From a virus, in the IMG/VR virus record IMGVR_UViG_3300019764_000015, positions 1 to 29,545 of that record: a DNA stretch of 29,545 nucleotides; one strand, given 5' to 3'. Of the stretch, positions 15,874 through 23,292 are shown piece by piece. The position numbers and the translations under genes were made by a program. Below the pieces are notes generated by a model, which had not been told where the DNA came from, did not search any database, and saw only the letters and a list, made by a program, of their open reading frames with translations. Position 1 is the first letter of the stretch. The number at the start of each line of letters is the position of its first letter.

Positions 15874-16478
15874 AACACTTCAAACATATAATTTACGGAA
15901 TAGTAATTTTAATAATTGTTTTTCAATTTAAGACTTGCTTCATTCGCTCAAAAACAGAAGTTTTAAGGATAGATACTGTTGAGGTGGTTAAGATTATACC
16001 AAGTAAAGAAAATACGTTTGTAAAAGATAGTTTAATACCCATATATATAGACACATCAAAACATTATGAGAAATTATTTAAACAACTCGAAAAAAAATAC
16101 AATAAAAAAGCCGATAGCGTTACGATTTTACGAGAATTACTACAAGCTACACGTACAAGAAAATATAAAGAAACGTTTACGGATAGCGTTTTGGATGCTG
16201 AAGTAGTTGCACATACTACTGGAACTTTAGATAGTTTAAAATTTTCGTATAAAACAAAGCCACAAGAGGTTCGTTACAACGAGATAACGAAATATGTATC
16301 GCCTAAATTTAGAGTATTAGCAGGGGCTAATGCTAGTTTTGGAGGAGATATGAATAGTACTATTTTAGGCATAAATGCAGGAATTCAAGACAAGAAAGGT
16401 AATATATACACTATAGGCGTAGATACGCAGAAAAGCGTTAACTTCTCCGCGTATATTAATTTGTTTAGTGGGTATTAG
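15870..16478 (+). CDS. candidate spanin: N-terminal TM, periplasmic coil, beta C-terminus
   Basis: An N-terminal membrane helix (IIYGIVILIIVFQFKTCFI, about residues 6-24) is followed by a charged helical region with coiled-coil character around residues 60-95. The C-terminal domain (KFRVLAGANASFGGDMNSTI onward) looks like outer-membrane beta strands and ends in aromatic Tyr. An inner-membrane anchor, a periplasmic rod and an outer-membrane-type end would suit a protein that disrupts the outer membrane after the endolysin acts. Its position just after the amidase agrees. The protein could otherwise be an unrelated phage envelope protein. There is no lipobox. Confidence 0.58.
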   Translation: MKHFKHIIYGIVILIIVFQFKTCFIRSKTEVLRIDTVEVVKIIPSKENTFVKDSLIPIYIDTSKHYEKLFKQLEKKYNKKADSVTILRELLQATRTRKYKETFTDSVLDAEVVAHTTGTLDSLKFSYKTKPQEVRYNEITKYVSPKFRVLAGANASFGGDMNSTILGINAGIQDKKGNIYTIGVDTQKSVNFSAYINLFSGY

Positions 16479-16638
16479 TTTCACTAAGCTCTCTATTTAT
16501 TAATTGTTTAATTGTGTTGTAAGTAACTACACTTACACTTCCTACATTATATAAGTAAGATATTTGACTATAAGCTATTATTAACTTGTCTTTATCACAA
16601 GTATTCTGTGTATCGTTGTTTTTTAGATCGTTCTTCAT
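16465..16638 (-). CDS. small protein, possible HTH, 57 aa
   Basis: This short frame starts MKNDLKNNDTQNTCDKDKLI inside the end of the 72-aa gene and ends 14 bases inside the spanin candidate gene on the other strand. The middle segment (IAYSQISYLYNVGSVSVVTY) followed by NTIKQLINREL is reminiscent of a helix-turn-helix, but the match is weak. It would be the last gene of the leftward control operon. The convergent overlap with a late gene means the two transcripts meet here. Confidence 0.5.
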   Translation of the reverse strand: MKNDLKNNDTQNTCDKDKLIIAYSQISYLYNVGSVSVVTYNTIKQLINRELSETNTH

Positions 16639-16813
16639 CTGCTTTTAGTTTGTCTATATAATTTCTAGCTTCATTAATTGATGTGAATATCTTAGGTATT
16701 GATATTGGCATTAATAAAGTTTCTTCTCTTACAGGAAACCACCAAAACAACCAAAATCTTTTTTCAATTATATATGTTGAGTTGTAATAACTCTTAATTC
16801 TGTATTTTTTCAT
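16595..16813 (-). CDS. hypothetical Trp-rich protein, 72 aa
   Basis: The N-terminal half contains a striking aromatic segment (KRFWLFWWFPVREE, about residues 18-31). The C-terminal half is a helix (FTSINEARNYIDKLKADEER). Small phage proteins with the same layout, an aromatic strand then 'f.s.eEA..yI.kl', are common and uncharacterised. It starts three bases after the 170-aa gene's stop and is probably co-transcribed with it. No function can be given. Confidence 0.68.
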   Translation of the reverse strand: MKKYRIKSYYNSTYIIEKRFWLFWWFPVREETLLMPISIPKIFTSINEARNYIDKLKADEERSKKQRYTEYL

Positions 16814-16816
16814 TTT

Positions 16817-17329
16817 TTAAATAAAATTACATCCAACTTCTATTTCTTCATAAATATAATCCAAATGAAACTGTTTTAATAATGGTTCTAATTTCATTTT
16901 TGAGTTACCACCAGTAACATAATTATCATAATTGTTTTTTCTGTGCCATTCAAACAATTTACTTTTATTAGCATTTAATACTGCTTGTGCTTTTTTAGAT
17001 AAAAAACTTCCTTTTTCATAAAAATTCATGTCTAAAACAATGTCTTTTAAAACCTGTACTGTTCTGCTTGTAGGTTTTGAGCTATACCCCCATTCCTCTC
17101 TATTTATTTGAGTTCCATTGCTTATTCCGCTTTCAATCTCAATAAAGAAGTTTTCTTTATAACCAAAATCTACTTCATAATAATAAGTGTACTGCAAAGC
17201 ATTGTGTTTTTCTATATCAAAACTTATTTTACACTTATAATGTTCTTCAAGTTTTTTTAATTCAATTTCATAAGTTGGCTCAATTCCACACAATTCATCT
17301 ACGAAATTATTTGTATCTATTTTTTTCAT
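16817..17329 (-). CDS. hypothetical protein, 170 aa
   Basis: I do not recognise this protein. It is a soluble, Lys/Glu/Tyr-rich protein with mixed helix and strand character, no membrane segment and no metal-binding motif. A YYYEVDFGYKENFFIEIESG strand-rich region lies near residues 48-67, and the second half is helical. It lies in the leftward control operon between the Trp-rich protein and a small zinc-ribbon gene. An immunity or superinfection function would fit the location, but this is only contextual. Confidence 0.68.
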   Translation of the reverse strand: MKKIDTNNFVDELCGIEPTYEIELKKLEEHYKCKISFDIEKHNALQYTYYYEVDFGYKENFFIEIESGISNGTQINREEWGYSSKPTSRTVQVLKDIVLDMNFYEKGSFLSKKAQAVLNANKSKLFEWHRKNNYDNYVTGGNSKMKLEPLLKQFHLDYIYEEIEVGCNFI

Positions 17330-17348
17330 TTTATTTGTTTTTAATTAA

Positions 17349-17477
17349 TTAAACCCTCTCCGAATAATCAGCTGTGTAACATTCTTTAGAGCAGTAGTTT
17401 TTATCGTCTTTTATTTCAACGCCACAGAACCAACAACAGTTGCCTTCTTCGTGGTTATATTCGTCTTGTATGTCCAT
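17349..17477 (-). CDS. small Cys-rich zinc-binding protein, 42 aa
   Basis: The frame starts MDIQDEYNHEEGNCCWFCGV and later has YCSKECYTADYSERV. Cysteines in CCWFC and CSKEC form two knuckles spaced about 13 residues apart, a treble-clef/zinc-ribbon pattern (C-x2-C...C-x3-C). This gives strong internal evidence that such a short frame is real. It sits between the 170-aa and 68-aa genes of the leftward operon. Small zinc ribbons in phage control regions may bind nucleic acid or host factors; which applies here is unknown. Confidence 0.62.
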   Translation of the reverse strand: MDIQDEYNHEEGNCCWFCGVEIKDDKNYCSKECYTADYSERV

Positions 17478-17506
17478 TTTTTTTGTTTATTAGGAGTTGG
17501 TTGCAA

Positions 17507-17713
17507 TTAAGCACGTATTTTTTCAATAATGCTTTGTCTAATTAATTCACGTCCTTTAAGGATGAACTGTTTTAAGTTATAATCTTTATGGTGGTAGCTA
17601 AAGTCTTTTATGCTATCTTTTTTAAACCAACCCGTTTCAACTAAATTGTCTAAGTCATCTAAATATTGTTTTAATTCTTCTTTTGTGTAATCTTCTTTTA
17701 ATGCTTCTATCAT
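17507..17713 (-). CDS. hypothetical helical protein, 68 aa
   Basis: The ATG at 17713 gives MIEALKEDYTKEELKQYLDD and then a helical, acidic-to-basic protein. An in-frame TTG further upstream (17734) would add seven residues, but it lies inside the dyad described at 17723-17763, so the ATG is preferred. No domain is recognised. It is the first gene after the dyad and its promoter-like sequence, hence probably directly regulated from there. Confidence 0.65.
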   Translation of the reverse strand: MIEALKEDYTKEELKQYLDDLDNLVETGWFKKDSIKDFSYHHKDYNLKQFILKGRELIRQSIIEKIRA

Positions 17714-17722
17714 AATTTTAAT

Positions 17723-17763
17723 GCACCCTAACAAAGTATAAAAACAAAAGCCTGTTAAGGTGC
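17723..17763 (-). promoter_or_regulatory. inverted repeat flanking a promoter-like element (operator candidate)
   Basis: GCACCCTAACA (17723-17733) and TGTTAAGGTGC (17753-17763) form 11-base arms with one mismatch, separated by 19 bases. On the minus strand the spacer and inner edge read TATACTTTG, close to the TAnnTTTG -7 box but with one extra base. The dyad ends about 10 bases before the 68-aa gene. The arm sequence recurs near the primase gene (26888-26898, 10 of 11 bases), suggesting a shared binding protein. A leader-RNA hairpin is the alternative. Confidence 0.5.
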
Positions 17764-17854
17764 TTAATTTTAAAGCTTCTGTTTGTTTAATATGTTTATT
17801 TTATTAATTCAACTTGTGTAAGTTTTGCACGGGGTCAAATTTTATAAAAGTCTG

Positions 17855-18058
17855 TTAAACCCCCTTAGATTTTAAATAATTATCTATCTTAATGAGATTG
17901 CACATACCCGGCTTTACCTTTCCTTGCTCATATCTACTAAGCAATGATATGTTAATTCCTGTATCTTCAGCCATCTTAGCTAAAGAAATAGCTCTACATC
18001 TATTAATTACGCCGTAGCTTGCTCTTCTGTACTTGAAATCTTCTACTTTTATTTCCAT
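17855..18058 (-). CDS. Cro/CI-type HTH transcriptional regulator, 67 aa
   Basis: The helix-turn-helix is clear: ISLAKMAEDTGINISLLSRY followed by EQGKVKPGMCNLIKIDNYL (about residues 24-62). This is the XRE-family five-helix domain, where most members have 'sq..lA...g.s.s.is..E.G...p....l..ia..l'. It consists of the DNA-binding domain alone, with no dimerisation or cleavage domain. It is transcribed leftward from its own -7 box and faces the rightward replication operon, the layout of a lysis-lysogeny or early-gene switch. Confidence 0.85.
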   Translation of the reverse strand: MEIKVEDFKYRRASYGVINRCRAISLAKMAEDTGINISLLSRYEQGKVKPGMCNLIKIDNYLKSKGV

Positions 18059-18084
18059 GTTTATACTTTTAATGTTATCTGAAG

Positions 18085-18092
18085 CAAAGATA
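18085..18092 (-). promoter_or_regulatory. -7 box of the repressor gene
   Basis: The minus strand reads TATCTTTG, an exact TAnnTTTG match, 27 bases upstream of the repressor ATG. It faces the TATATTTG box at 18140-18147 on the other strand. No convincing -33 TTTG is seen at the usual distance. Confidence 0.6.
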
Positions 18093-18139
18093 TAAAAAAC
18101 TTTTTTAATATTTTCTTTTTTTTATAAATATTTTCTTTA

Positions 18140-18147
18140 TATATTTG
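18140..18147 (+). promoter_or_regulatory. -7 box of the rightward early operon
   Basis: TATATTTG matches TAnnTTTG and lies 27 bases before the first early gene. The upstream region is A/T tracts without a clear -33 TTTG. The promoter is divergent from the repressor promoter, with about 47 bases between the two boxes, so a repressor bound between them could control both. Confidence 0.6.
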
Positions 18148-18174
18148 TCAACGTAACAATTAAACAGTAATAAC

Positions 18175-18336
18175 ATGAAGAAAAAAACCTTACCAACAGG
18201 AGTAGTTATACATTATGATAGTAACGGGAATATGAAGTACGTAGAAAGTCCTTACTACGGAAAAAAGAAAAACAACCCAGTTAGAGGCAGCATATTAAAA
18301 CACTTGTCTTACCAATTAAAACAATTAATAAAATGA
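18175..18336 (+). CDS. small basic protein, first early gene, 53 aa
   Basis: The frame starts MKKKTLPTGVVIHYDSNGNM and is Lys-rich throughout, with a helical C-terminus (SILKHLSYQLKQLIK). It is the first gene after the TATATTTG box, and its stop overlaps the next start (ATGA). The position and basic character would suit a small early regulator or nucleic-acid-binding protein. No family is recognised. Confidence 0.62.
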   Translation: MKKKTLPTGVVIHYDSNGNMKYVESPYYGKKKNNPVRGSILKHLSYQLKQLIK

Positions 18337-18491
18337 GTCCATACGAACAACTACAAATTTTAAAGAAAAACATAGCTAAAGTTCATGCTCCTGATTTATT
18401 ATTTGTAATGAATCAGAAATCTAGAGAATTACAACAACAAATTAATAGAATAAACAATTTAACAGTAAATTATGAGCAAGTTACAACTTAA
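18333..18491 (+). CDS. small helical protein, 52 aa
   Basis: The frame starts MSPYEQLQILKKNIAKVHAP, followed by a Gln/Asn-rich helix (SRELQQQINRINNL). It overlaps the upstream gene by 4 bases and the ATPase gene by 20 bases, in keeping with the dense packing of this operon. No domain is recognised, and the function is unknown. Confidence 0.58.
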   Translation: MSPYEQLQILKKNIAKVHAPDLLFVMNQKSRELQQQINRINNLTVNYEQVTT

Positions 18492-19305
18492 AAAAGCAGA
18501 AAGAAAACAGGTAAAACTTAGACTTAATCTATCCGCTCCAAGTGGCGCAGGTAAAACAATGTCAGCGCTTAGAATGGCAAAAGGATTAGTCGGTGATTGG
18601 ACAAAAATAGCTGTATTAGATACAGAAAACGGCAGTGCGAGTCTTTACAGTCATTTAGGAGAATTTAATACAATAGAATTAACTCCTCCGTTTACTCCTG
18701 AGAGCTATATTGAAGCGTTAAACATATGTGCAAAAGCAGATATGCAATGCGTTATAATAGACAGTAGTTCTCACGAATGGGCATGCTTATTGGAACAAAA
18801 TCAAACTTTAGCTGATGCTTCTTATAGAGGTAATACTTGGGCTGCTTGGAGCAAGACAACACCAAGGCACGATAAGTTTCTTAGTGCTGTACTTCATGCT
18901 CCTTTTCATGTTATCACATGTACACGTTCAAAAACAGAAACTATACAAGAAGGTGGAAAGGTTAAAAAGATAGGAATGAAAGATGAGCAGCGTTCTGGTT
19001 GGGAGTATGAGCTTACTGTTTCATTAGAAATTGATCGTGATACACACATGGCAACACCAAGTAAAGATAGAACTAACTTGTTTGAAGGAAAGCAACCTTT
19101 TATTATTACAGAGGACACAGGAGCTGAGATATTAGAATGGTGTAATACTGGTGCTAAATTAAAAACTCCTGAAGAAAAACTAAAAGAAGCGACTACATTA
19201 ACTGAATTAGCAAATGTGTACATTAGCTTCACAACATTGGAGAAAGAGCAAACAAAAGATTTAAAAGATAAACTTAAAAAACAATTTGAAGATGATAAGA
19301 ACTAA
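18472..19305 (+). CDS. Sak4-like RecA-fold ATPase (phage recombination, AAA_24)
   Basis: This is a P-loop ATPase of 277 aa. Walker A is APSGAGKTM at residues 22-30, and Walker B is CVIIDSSSHEW at 93-103, where most members have '.vviDS.s..w'. A TWAAWSKTTPRHDKFLSAVL helix and a FHVITCTRSKTE sensor region follow. This is the Sak4/AAA_24 type of phage ATPase, a single-strand-annealing recombinase family that cooperates with SSB. The SSB gene lies two genes downstream, which supports a recombination role. The last 70 residues are helical and basic. Confidence 0.82.
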   Translation: MSKLQLKKAERKQVKLRLNLSAPSGAGKTMSALRMAKGLVGDWTKIAVLDTENGSASLYSHLGEFNTIELTPPFTPESYIEALNICAKADMQCVIIDSSSHEWACLLEQNQTLADASYRGNTWAAWSKTTPRHDKFLSAVLHAPFHVITCTRSKTETIQEGGKVKKIGMKDEQRSGWEYELTVSLEIDRDTHMATPSKDRTNLFEGKQPFIITEDTGAEILEWCNTGAKLKTPEEKLKEATTLTELANVYISFTTLEKEQTKDLKDKLKKQFEDDKN

Positions 19306-19690
19306 AGAAATATTCCAACAGTATCGAGAAGGAGAAATTCTTTTAGAAGATGCAACTATTCAATTAAGAGAAATTAGAAATAGTCACGAACAAGAATTGA
19401 AAGAAATTAAGGAGTTTGAACACGAAAACCTAGAAAACTATAATGAAGGTACTTATAAAGGTTTTGAATTTAAAGTTGTTAATGGTCGTAAAACCTATGA
19501 TTTTTCAGAAATAGAAGAACATGCGAAAGCTATTAAAAACGTGAAAGAGATTGAAAAAACAGCTAAAACAGCTTTTGATATGTATCAAACAACAGGTCAA
19601 CGTCCTATTACAGAGGATGGCGAAATTTTGGAACTGCCAAAAATAAACTACGGAAAATCATATTTAAAAGTAACTAAATTAAAATCATAA
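19286..19690 (+). CDS. hypothetical protein between recombinase and SSB genes, 134 aa
   Basis: The N-terminal half is strongly helical and charged (EILLEDATIQLREIRNSHEQ onward), suggesting a coiled coil. A segment with TYKGFEFKVVNGRKTYDFSE precedes a helical region and the conserved-looking TTGQRPITEDGEILELPKIN. This arrangement is reminiscent of phage Gp157-like proteins found next to recombination genes. I cannot confirm the family. It overlaps the ATPase gene by 14-20 bases, depending on which of the two ATGs is used, and precedes the SSB gene by 5 bases. Confidence 0.68.
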   Translation: MKMIRTKEIFQQYREGEILLEDATIQLREIRNSHEQELKEIKEFEHENLENYNEGTYKGFEFKVVNGRKTYDFSEIEEHAKAIKNVKEIEKTAKTAFDMYQTTGQRPITEDGEILELPKINYGKSYLKVTKLKS

Positions 19691-19695
19691 ATAAA

Positions 19696-20094
19696 ATGCA
19701 AAAAACAGAAGTAATAATTAGATTAGGAGCAGATGCAACTATAAATGAATCTAGTAACGGTAATACAGTAATAAACTTCGATGGAGCAGCTACTGAACGA
19801 TGGAAAGACAAAGATGGTAATAAACAAGAAAAAACAACTTGGTACAGATGTTCTTGGTGGCTTAATAACACGACTATAGCGCAATATTTAACTAAAGGAA
19901 CTCAGGTTTACGTTAGTGGAAAACCTAACGCTAACGCTTATCAAAACAACAACGGAGATATTGTCGCTCAAAATGGAATTTTAGTTCGTGAAGTAGAGTT
20001 GTTAGGTGGAAGCAACAATAGTCAACAACAATCAACATCTACTACTGCACCAAGTCAACCAACTCAAGAAGAAAACGACTATTTACCTTTCTAA
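19696..20094 (+). CDS. ssb: single-stranded DNA-binding protein
   Basis: This is an OB-fold protein of 132 aa. The core shows a first strand with EVIIRLGADATIN, then FDGAATERWKDKDG, KTTWYRCSWW and LTKGTQVYVSGKPNANAYQN, matching bacterial SSB (most have 'k.t.Wh....fg..A.....l.KG..v.veG.l....y.d.dG'). The Gln/Ser/Thr-rich linker ends in DYLPF, the acidic-hydrophobic tail that recruits partner proteins (the usual ending is DDDIPF). It protects single-stranded DNA during replication and works with the Sak4-like ATPase. Confidence 0.93.
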   Translation: MQKTEVIIRLGADATINESSNGNTVINFDGAATERWKDKDGNKQEKTTWYRCSWWLNNTTIAQYLTKGTQVYVSGKPNANAYQNNNGDIVAQNGILVREVELLGGSNNSQQQSTSTTAPSQPTQEENDYLPF

Positions 20095-20105
20095 AAAAAC
20101 AAACT

Positions 20106-20127
20106 CCCCTCGCTTAGTTATGAGGGG
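20106..20127. terminator. hairpin in the gap after ssb
   Basis: CCCCTC pairs with GAGGGG around a 10-base loop between ssb and the next gene. Downstream on the plus strand is TAAAAAAC, not a T-run. On the minus strand the hairpin is followed by a T-rich stretch, but no leftward gene needs it. It may mark mRNA processing or weak termination after ssb. Confidence 0.4.
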
Positions 20128-20144
20128 TAAAAAACAAACAAATT

Positions 20145-21440
20145 ATGGAATACTTAGAAATAAAAAACAAAGGATTAATCGAAGCAGAGGCTTTAACATT
20201 GTTAGGAGGAACAACTAAAAGAAACGATGATTCAAAAATAGGTATGTTTGGCAGCGGAAATAAATACGCTTTAGCTTATTTTATAAGAAACAATATAGAT
20301 ATTAATATTTTTTCAGGAGAAGATGAAATTTTAATTGATACAGTAGAGAAAACATTTAGAGGTAATAAAATGAATGTAATTACTGTAAACGGAAGCGAAA
20401 CTTCTATAACTACAGAAACAGGTCCAGGATGGGATTTATGGCAATGTATTAGGGAAATTTATTCAAATGCAGTTGATGAAGGTATTTTATCGTTTAATCT
20501 TGTTGAAGAAATAAATAAAGAAAAGGATGTTACTTCTTTTTACTTAACAGCCACAGAAAAGGTTCTTGATTTTTATAAAAATAAAGAAAAATATATTTAT
20601 TCAGAAGATAGAATTTTATTTGAATGTGAGATAGGGAGAACATTAAAAAAAGATGGAGATAAAGCAAACATATATAGAAAAGGTATAAGATGTTTTGATA
20701 CGGATAAAGATAGTTTATATGATTATGACTTGTTTAATATAGATATTAATGAAAGCAGGTTAATTCAAAGAGATAGCGAAGGAATGCAGGGAGTTTGGAG
20801 TTTAATGTCGAGGTGTGATAATAAAGAAATAATAGATTATTTTTTATCAAACATATCTAAAGAAGTTTTAGAAAATAATAACTACATAGACTATTGGAGT
20901 TTTAATGAGTATAAATTCGAAAAATCAAAAATATGGGACGAAATATTTAAAACAAAACTTGTTGCGCCTTATAAATTAGGTGGATATGTATCTGAATTAT
21001 GGATAGATAAAACATATCTTGTAAACGACAAACTTTATCAAAAATTAAAAAAAATATACGGAAGAGAAGTAAGTGCTTTGAAAGGAGCTAATGGAGATAA
21101 TATACAGTATATCCCAAAAGAACCAAATAATTTAGAAAAAGCAACCATAGAAAAGGCTAATATGTTCTTTAAAGAATGTGATTTTGAAATAAATTTACCT
21201 ATATATGTTGTTGATTTCTTAGTAGACAAAAAAGAATCACTAATGGGATTAGCTCATGAAGGAATTATATTATTGTCATCATACTGTATAGAAAAAGGAG
21301 TTCAATATGTAGTAGATACTATATTCGAGGAATATATACATATTAAATATAATGTGTCAGATAAGACTAGACAAATGCAAAATGCATTAATTAATGAAAT
21401 GATTAATTATATGAAATTTAAAAATACAATTGTTTTGTAG
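20145..21440 (+). CDS. GHKL/Hsp90-like ATPase with reordered motifs
   Basis: Residues 15-55 contain ALTLLGGTTKRNDDSKIGMF followed by GSGNKYALAYFIRNN, closely resembling the G-rich lid of GHKL/MORC/Hsp90 ATPases (Hsp90 has IGQFGVGF). The N-box-like REIYSNAVDEG (residues 103-113, E104, N108, D111) comes after it, whereas classical GHKL proteins have the N box first. The C-terminus has MGLAHEGIILL and FEEYIHIKYNVSDKTRQMQN (F394, E395, E396, H399), a pattern suggestive of a metallopeptidase-like EE-x2-H site. I recall an uncharacterised phage protein family with this order. It sits between ssb and the helicase, so a DNA-metabolism or anti-host role is plausible. Confidence 0.65.
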   Translation: MEYLEIKNKGLIEAEALTLLGGTTKRNDDSKIGMFGSGNKYALAYFIRNNIDINIFSGEDEILIDTVEKTFRGNKMNVITVNGSETSITTETGPGWDLWQCIREIYSNAVDEGILSFNLVEEINKEKDVTSFYLTATEKVLDFYKNKEKYIYSEDRILFECEIGRTLKKDGDKANIYRKGIRCFDTDKDSLYDYDLFNIDINESRLIQRDSEGMQGVWSLMSRCDNKEIIDYFLSNISKEVLENNNYIDYWSFNEYKFEKSKIWDEIFKTKLVAPYKLGGYVSELWIDKTYLVNDKLYQKLKKIYGREVSALKGANGDNIQYIPKEPNNLEKATIEKANMFFKECDFEINLPIYVVDFLVDKKESLMGLAHEGIILLSSYCIEKGVQYVVDTIFEEYIHIKYNVSDKTRQMQNALINEMINYMKFKNTIVL

Positions 21441-23093
21441 ATGACCCCATACACACATCAACAACAACACATTAACGAGATAATACTCGCTTTAAGAAAA
21501 CACCAACGTGTACTTTTCCAAGCTTCTACAGGCTACGGAAAAACAGTAGTAGCTTCTTTTCTTATTAAGTATTTTACAGAAAGGAATAAGCGAGTATTGT
21601 TTATCGTTGATAGTGAAGACCTCGTTCGTCAGACTTGCGAAAAACTTATTAAGTTTGGAGTACCTAACGAGCAAATACTTAGTAAAACGAAAAAGCCTAA
21701 ACACTTTTCGAATTGCTATGTGTCGATGGAGAGGAGCTTATATAATAGGTTAGAAAAAGATAGTAATTTTCTTAAAACTATTGATGTTATTATAAGTGAT
21801 GAGTGTCATATATTGGTCCACGAGAAATTATACGACTTTTTCCCAGGAGCAAAAATACTAGGGATGACAGCAACACCAGTAATCCTAAAAAGAGAAACTT
21901 TTTTTAAATGTGAAGTATGTAAGAGCGAATACAACGAACTTACAACGTGCTGTGGTACTGAAGTAATGGAATGGACAAAACCGTTCGCAATGGCTTCAAT
22001 ATACAACTATATAGTTGTATCTAACGGAATTGATTGGTTAATTGAAAACGGATATCTAACTCAAGATATTTCGATAGTTAAAAAGTCAGTTGATACGACT
22101 AAACTAAAAAAAGATAGTTCTGGGGAATTTACCAATTCATCTCAAACGCAAGTGTTTAGCGATGAAACAAGCTTACAAGCGTTGGTTGATGACTATATGC
22201 AACTTTGTAAAGGTAAAAAAACTATTCTTTTTACCTCATCAACTAAAATTAACAAGAAGATAGTTGAATTACTTACTGCTGCAGGTGCTAACGCAATGAG
22301 TTACGATAGTAAAAACAACAAAAAAAACGAACGTGTTGAGATATTAGAATGGTTTGAAAATAATCGCGATAGTGTCCTGGTAAACACAGGGTGCTTTGTA
22401 AAAGGTTTAGACGTTACGGATATTGAATGTGTTATTGGTTACTTGTCAACTAATAGTCTTAGTAAATACCTTCAATATGTAGGTAGAGCAGGCCGTATTA
22501 CAAAAAAGATATTCAAAGAAAACTTCTTACACATTGATTACGGTGGTAACATTGAGCGTTTTGGGGAATGGAGTGATCCAACTCGTGATTGGGAAAGTAT
22601 ATTTTATAACGGAATAGGCGAACCACGACCTAAAAAAGAAGTTCTTGAAGCTGTTACGCAATGTGAGGAATGTGGTATATTGTACCCTAGTTCACTTAGC
22701 GCATGCCCTAATTGCGGTGCTATTCCTAAACCTAAAAAAAAGAAAGTACAAAAAGGCGAGAAGTATGTATTAGAACCATTACGACCGATGCCACCGCCAA
22801 GTGGTAGTAAGATAATAGAGTATACTAAATACATGGAGAAAGATGTTAACTTCTCTTTTAAAGTGTTAACTCATCAAATAGTAGATTTATTTCGTTTTTA
22901 TCAAGTTACAGAAGAACAATACACCTCAGCTAAAGATAGCGGAGAACTTGACAGTAAAATAGACAGAATGATACAAAAAGCTTATTTCGTTATTATTCGT
23001 AGTGGTTTAGGTGGTAAAAACAGAAGATTAAAAACAGTAATTGAATCAATTAAATTAAAAATAGAGAAGTATTATGAAAGTATTAGGAGATAG
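21441..23093 (+). CDS. SF2 DNA/RNA helicase with zinc ribbons
   Basis: The helicase motifs are in order. Motif I is QASTGYGKTV (residues 27-36), motif II is DECH (120-123), motif III is MTATP (142-146), and motif VI is QYVGRAGR (345-352) after the TILFTSSTK start of the second RecA domain. Two cysteine clusters are added: C157, C160, C170 and C171 in an insertion after motif III, and a C-terminal ribbon with C408, C411, C422 and C425. It probably unwinds DNA during phage replication or recombination, in the manner of UvsW/RecQ-like phage helicases. It starts one base after the preceding TAG. Confidence 0.9.
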   Translation: MTPYTHQQQHINEIILALRKHQRVLFQASTGYGKTVVASFLIKYFTERNKRVLFIVDSEDLVRQTCEKLIKFGVPNEQILSKTKKPKHFSNCYVSMERSLYNRLEKDSNFLKTIDVIISDECHILVHEKLYDFFPGAKILGMTATPVILKRETFFKCEVCKSEYNELTTCCGTEVMEWTKPFAMASIYNYIVVSNGIDWLIENGYLTQDISIVKKSVDTTKLKKDSSGEFTNSSQTQVFSDETSLQALVDDYMQLCKGKKTILFTSSTKINKKIVELLTAAGANAMSYDSKNNKKNERVEILEWFENNRDSVLVNTGCFVKGLDVTDIECVIGYLSTNSLSKYLQYVGRAGRITKKIFKENFLHIDYGGNIERFGEWSDPTRDWESIFYNGIGEPRPKKEVLEAVTQCEECGILYPSSLSACPNCGAIPKPKKKKVQKGEKYVLEPLRPMPPPSGSKIIEYTKYMEKDVNFSFKVLTHQIVDLFRFYQVTEEQYTSAKDSGELDSKIDRMIQKAYFVIIRSGLGGKNRRLKTVIESIKLKIEKYYESIRR

Positions 23094-23292
23094 AATAGCA
23101 TTGCCTCGAATGGCTTTAAATATGGCTGGTATATATGTAAATGATAAGCAAGTTGATTTGATGCTTAGAATTTTAGATAAGTTAGAAGATAGGAAAGGAC
23201 TTATGAATATAATAGATGTGTGTAAGATAGAGAGAGAGCATCAAGAAGAGTGGGCAGAATATGAACAAGCTAAGAAAGAACGAAATAAATAA
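23074..23292 (+). CDS. hypothetical helical protein, 72 aa
   Basis: The protein is short and mostly helical, ending in a charged tail (EEWAEYEQAKKERNK). It overlaps the helicase gene by 20 bases. It is the last gene of the early operon before the intergenic region with the structured RNA. No domain is recognised. Confidence 0.62.
   Translation: MKVLGDRIALPRMALNMAGIYVNDKQVDLMLRILDKLEDRKGLMNIIDVCKIEREHQEEWAEYEQAKKERNK

Noticed and set aside
17734-17734. TTG start for the 75-codon version of the leftward 68-aa gene
   Set aside because: The TTG falls inside the inverted repeat and -7-like element. The in-frame ATG at 17713 lies just after them and is a better start.
20006-20218. 70-codon frame spanning the ssb end and the hairpin
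   Set aside because: It runs through the ssb tail, the hairpin and the next gene start in another frame, with a low-complexity Lys/Asn/Gln sequence.
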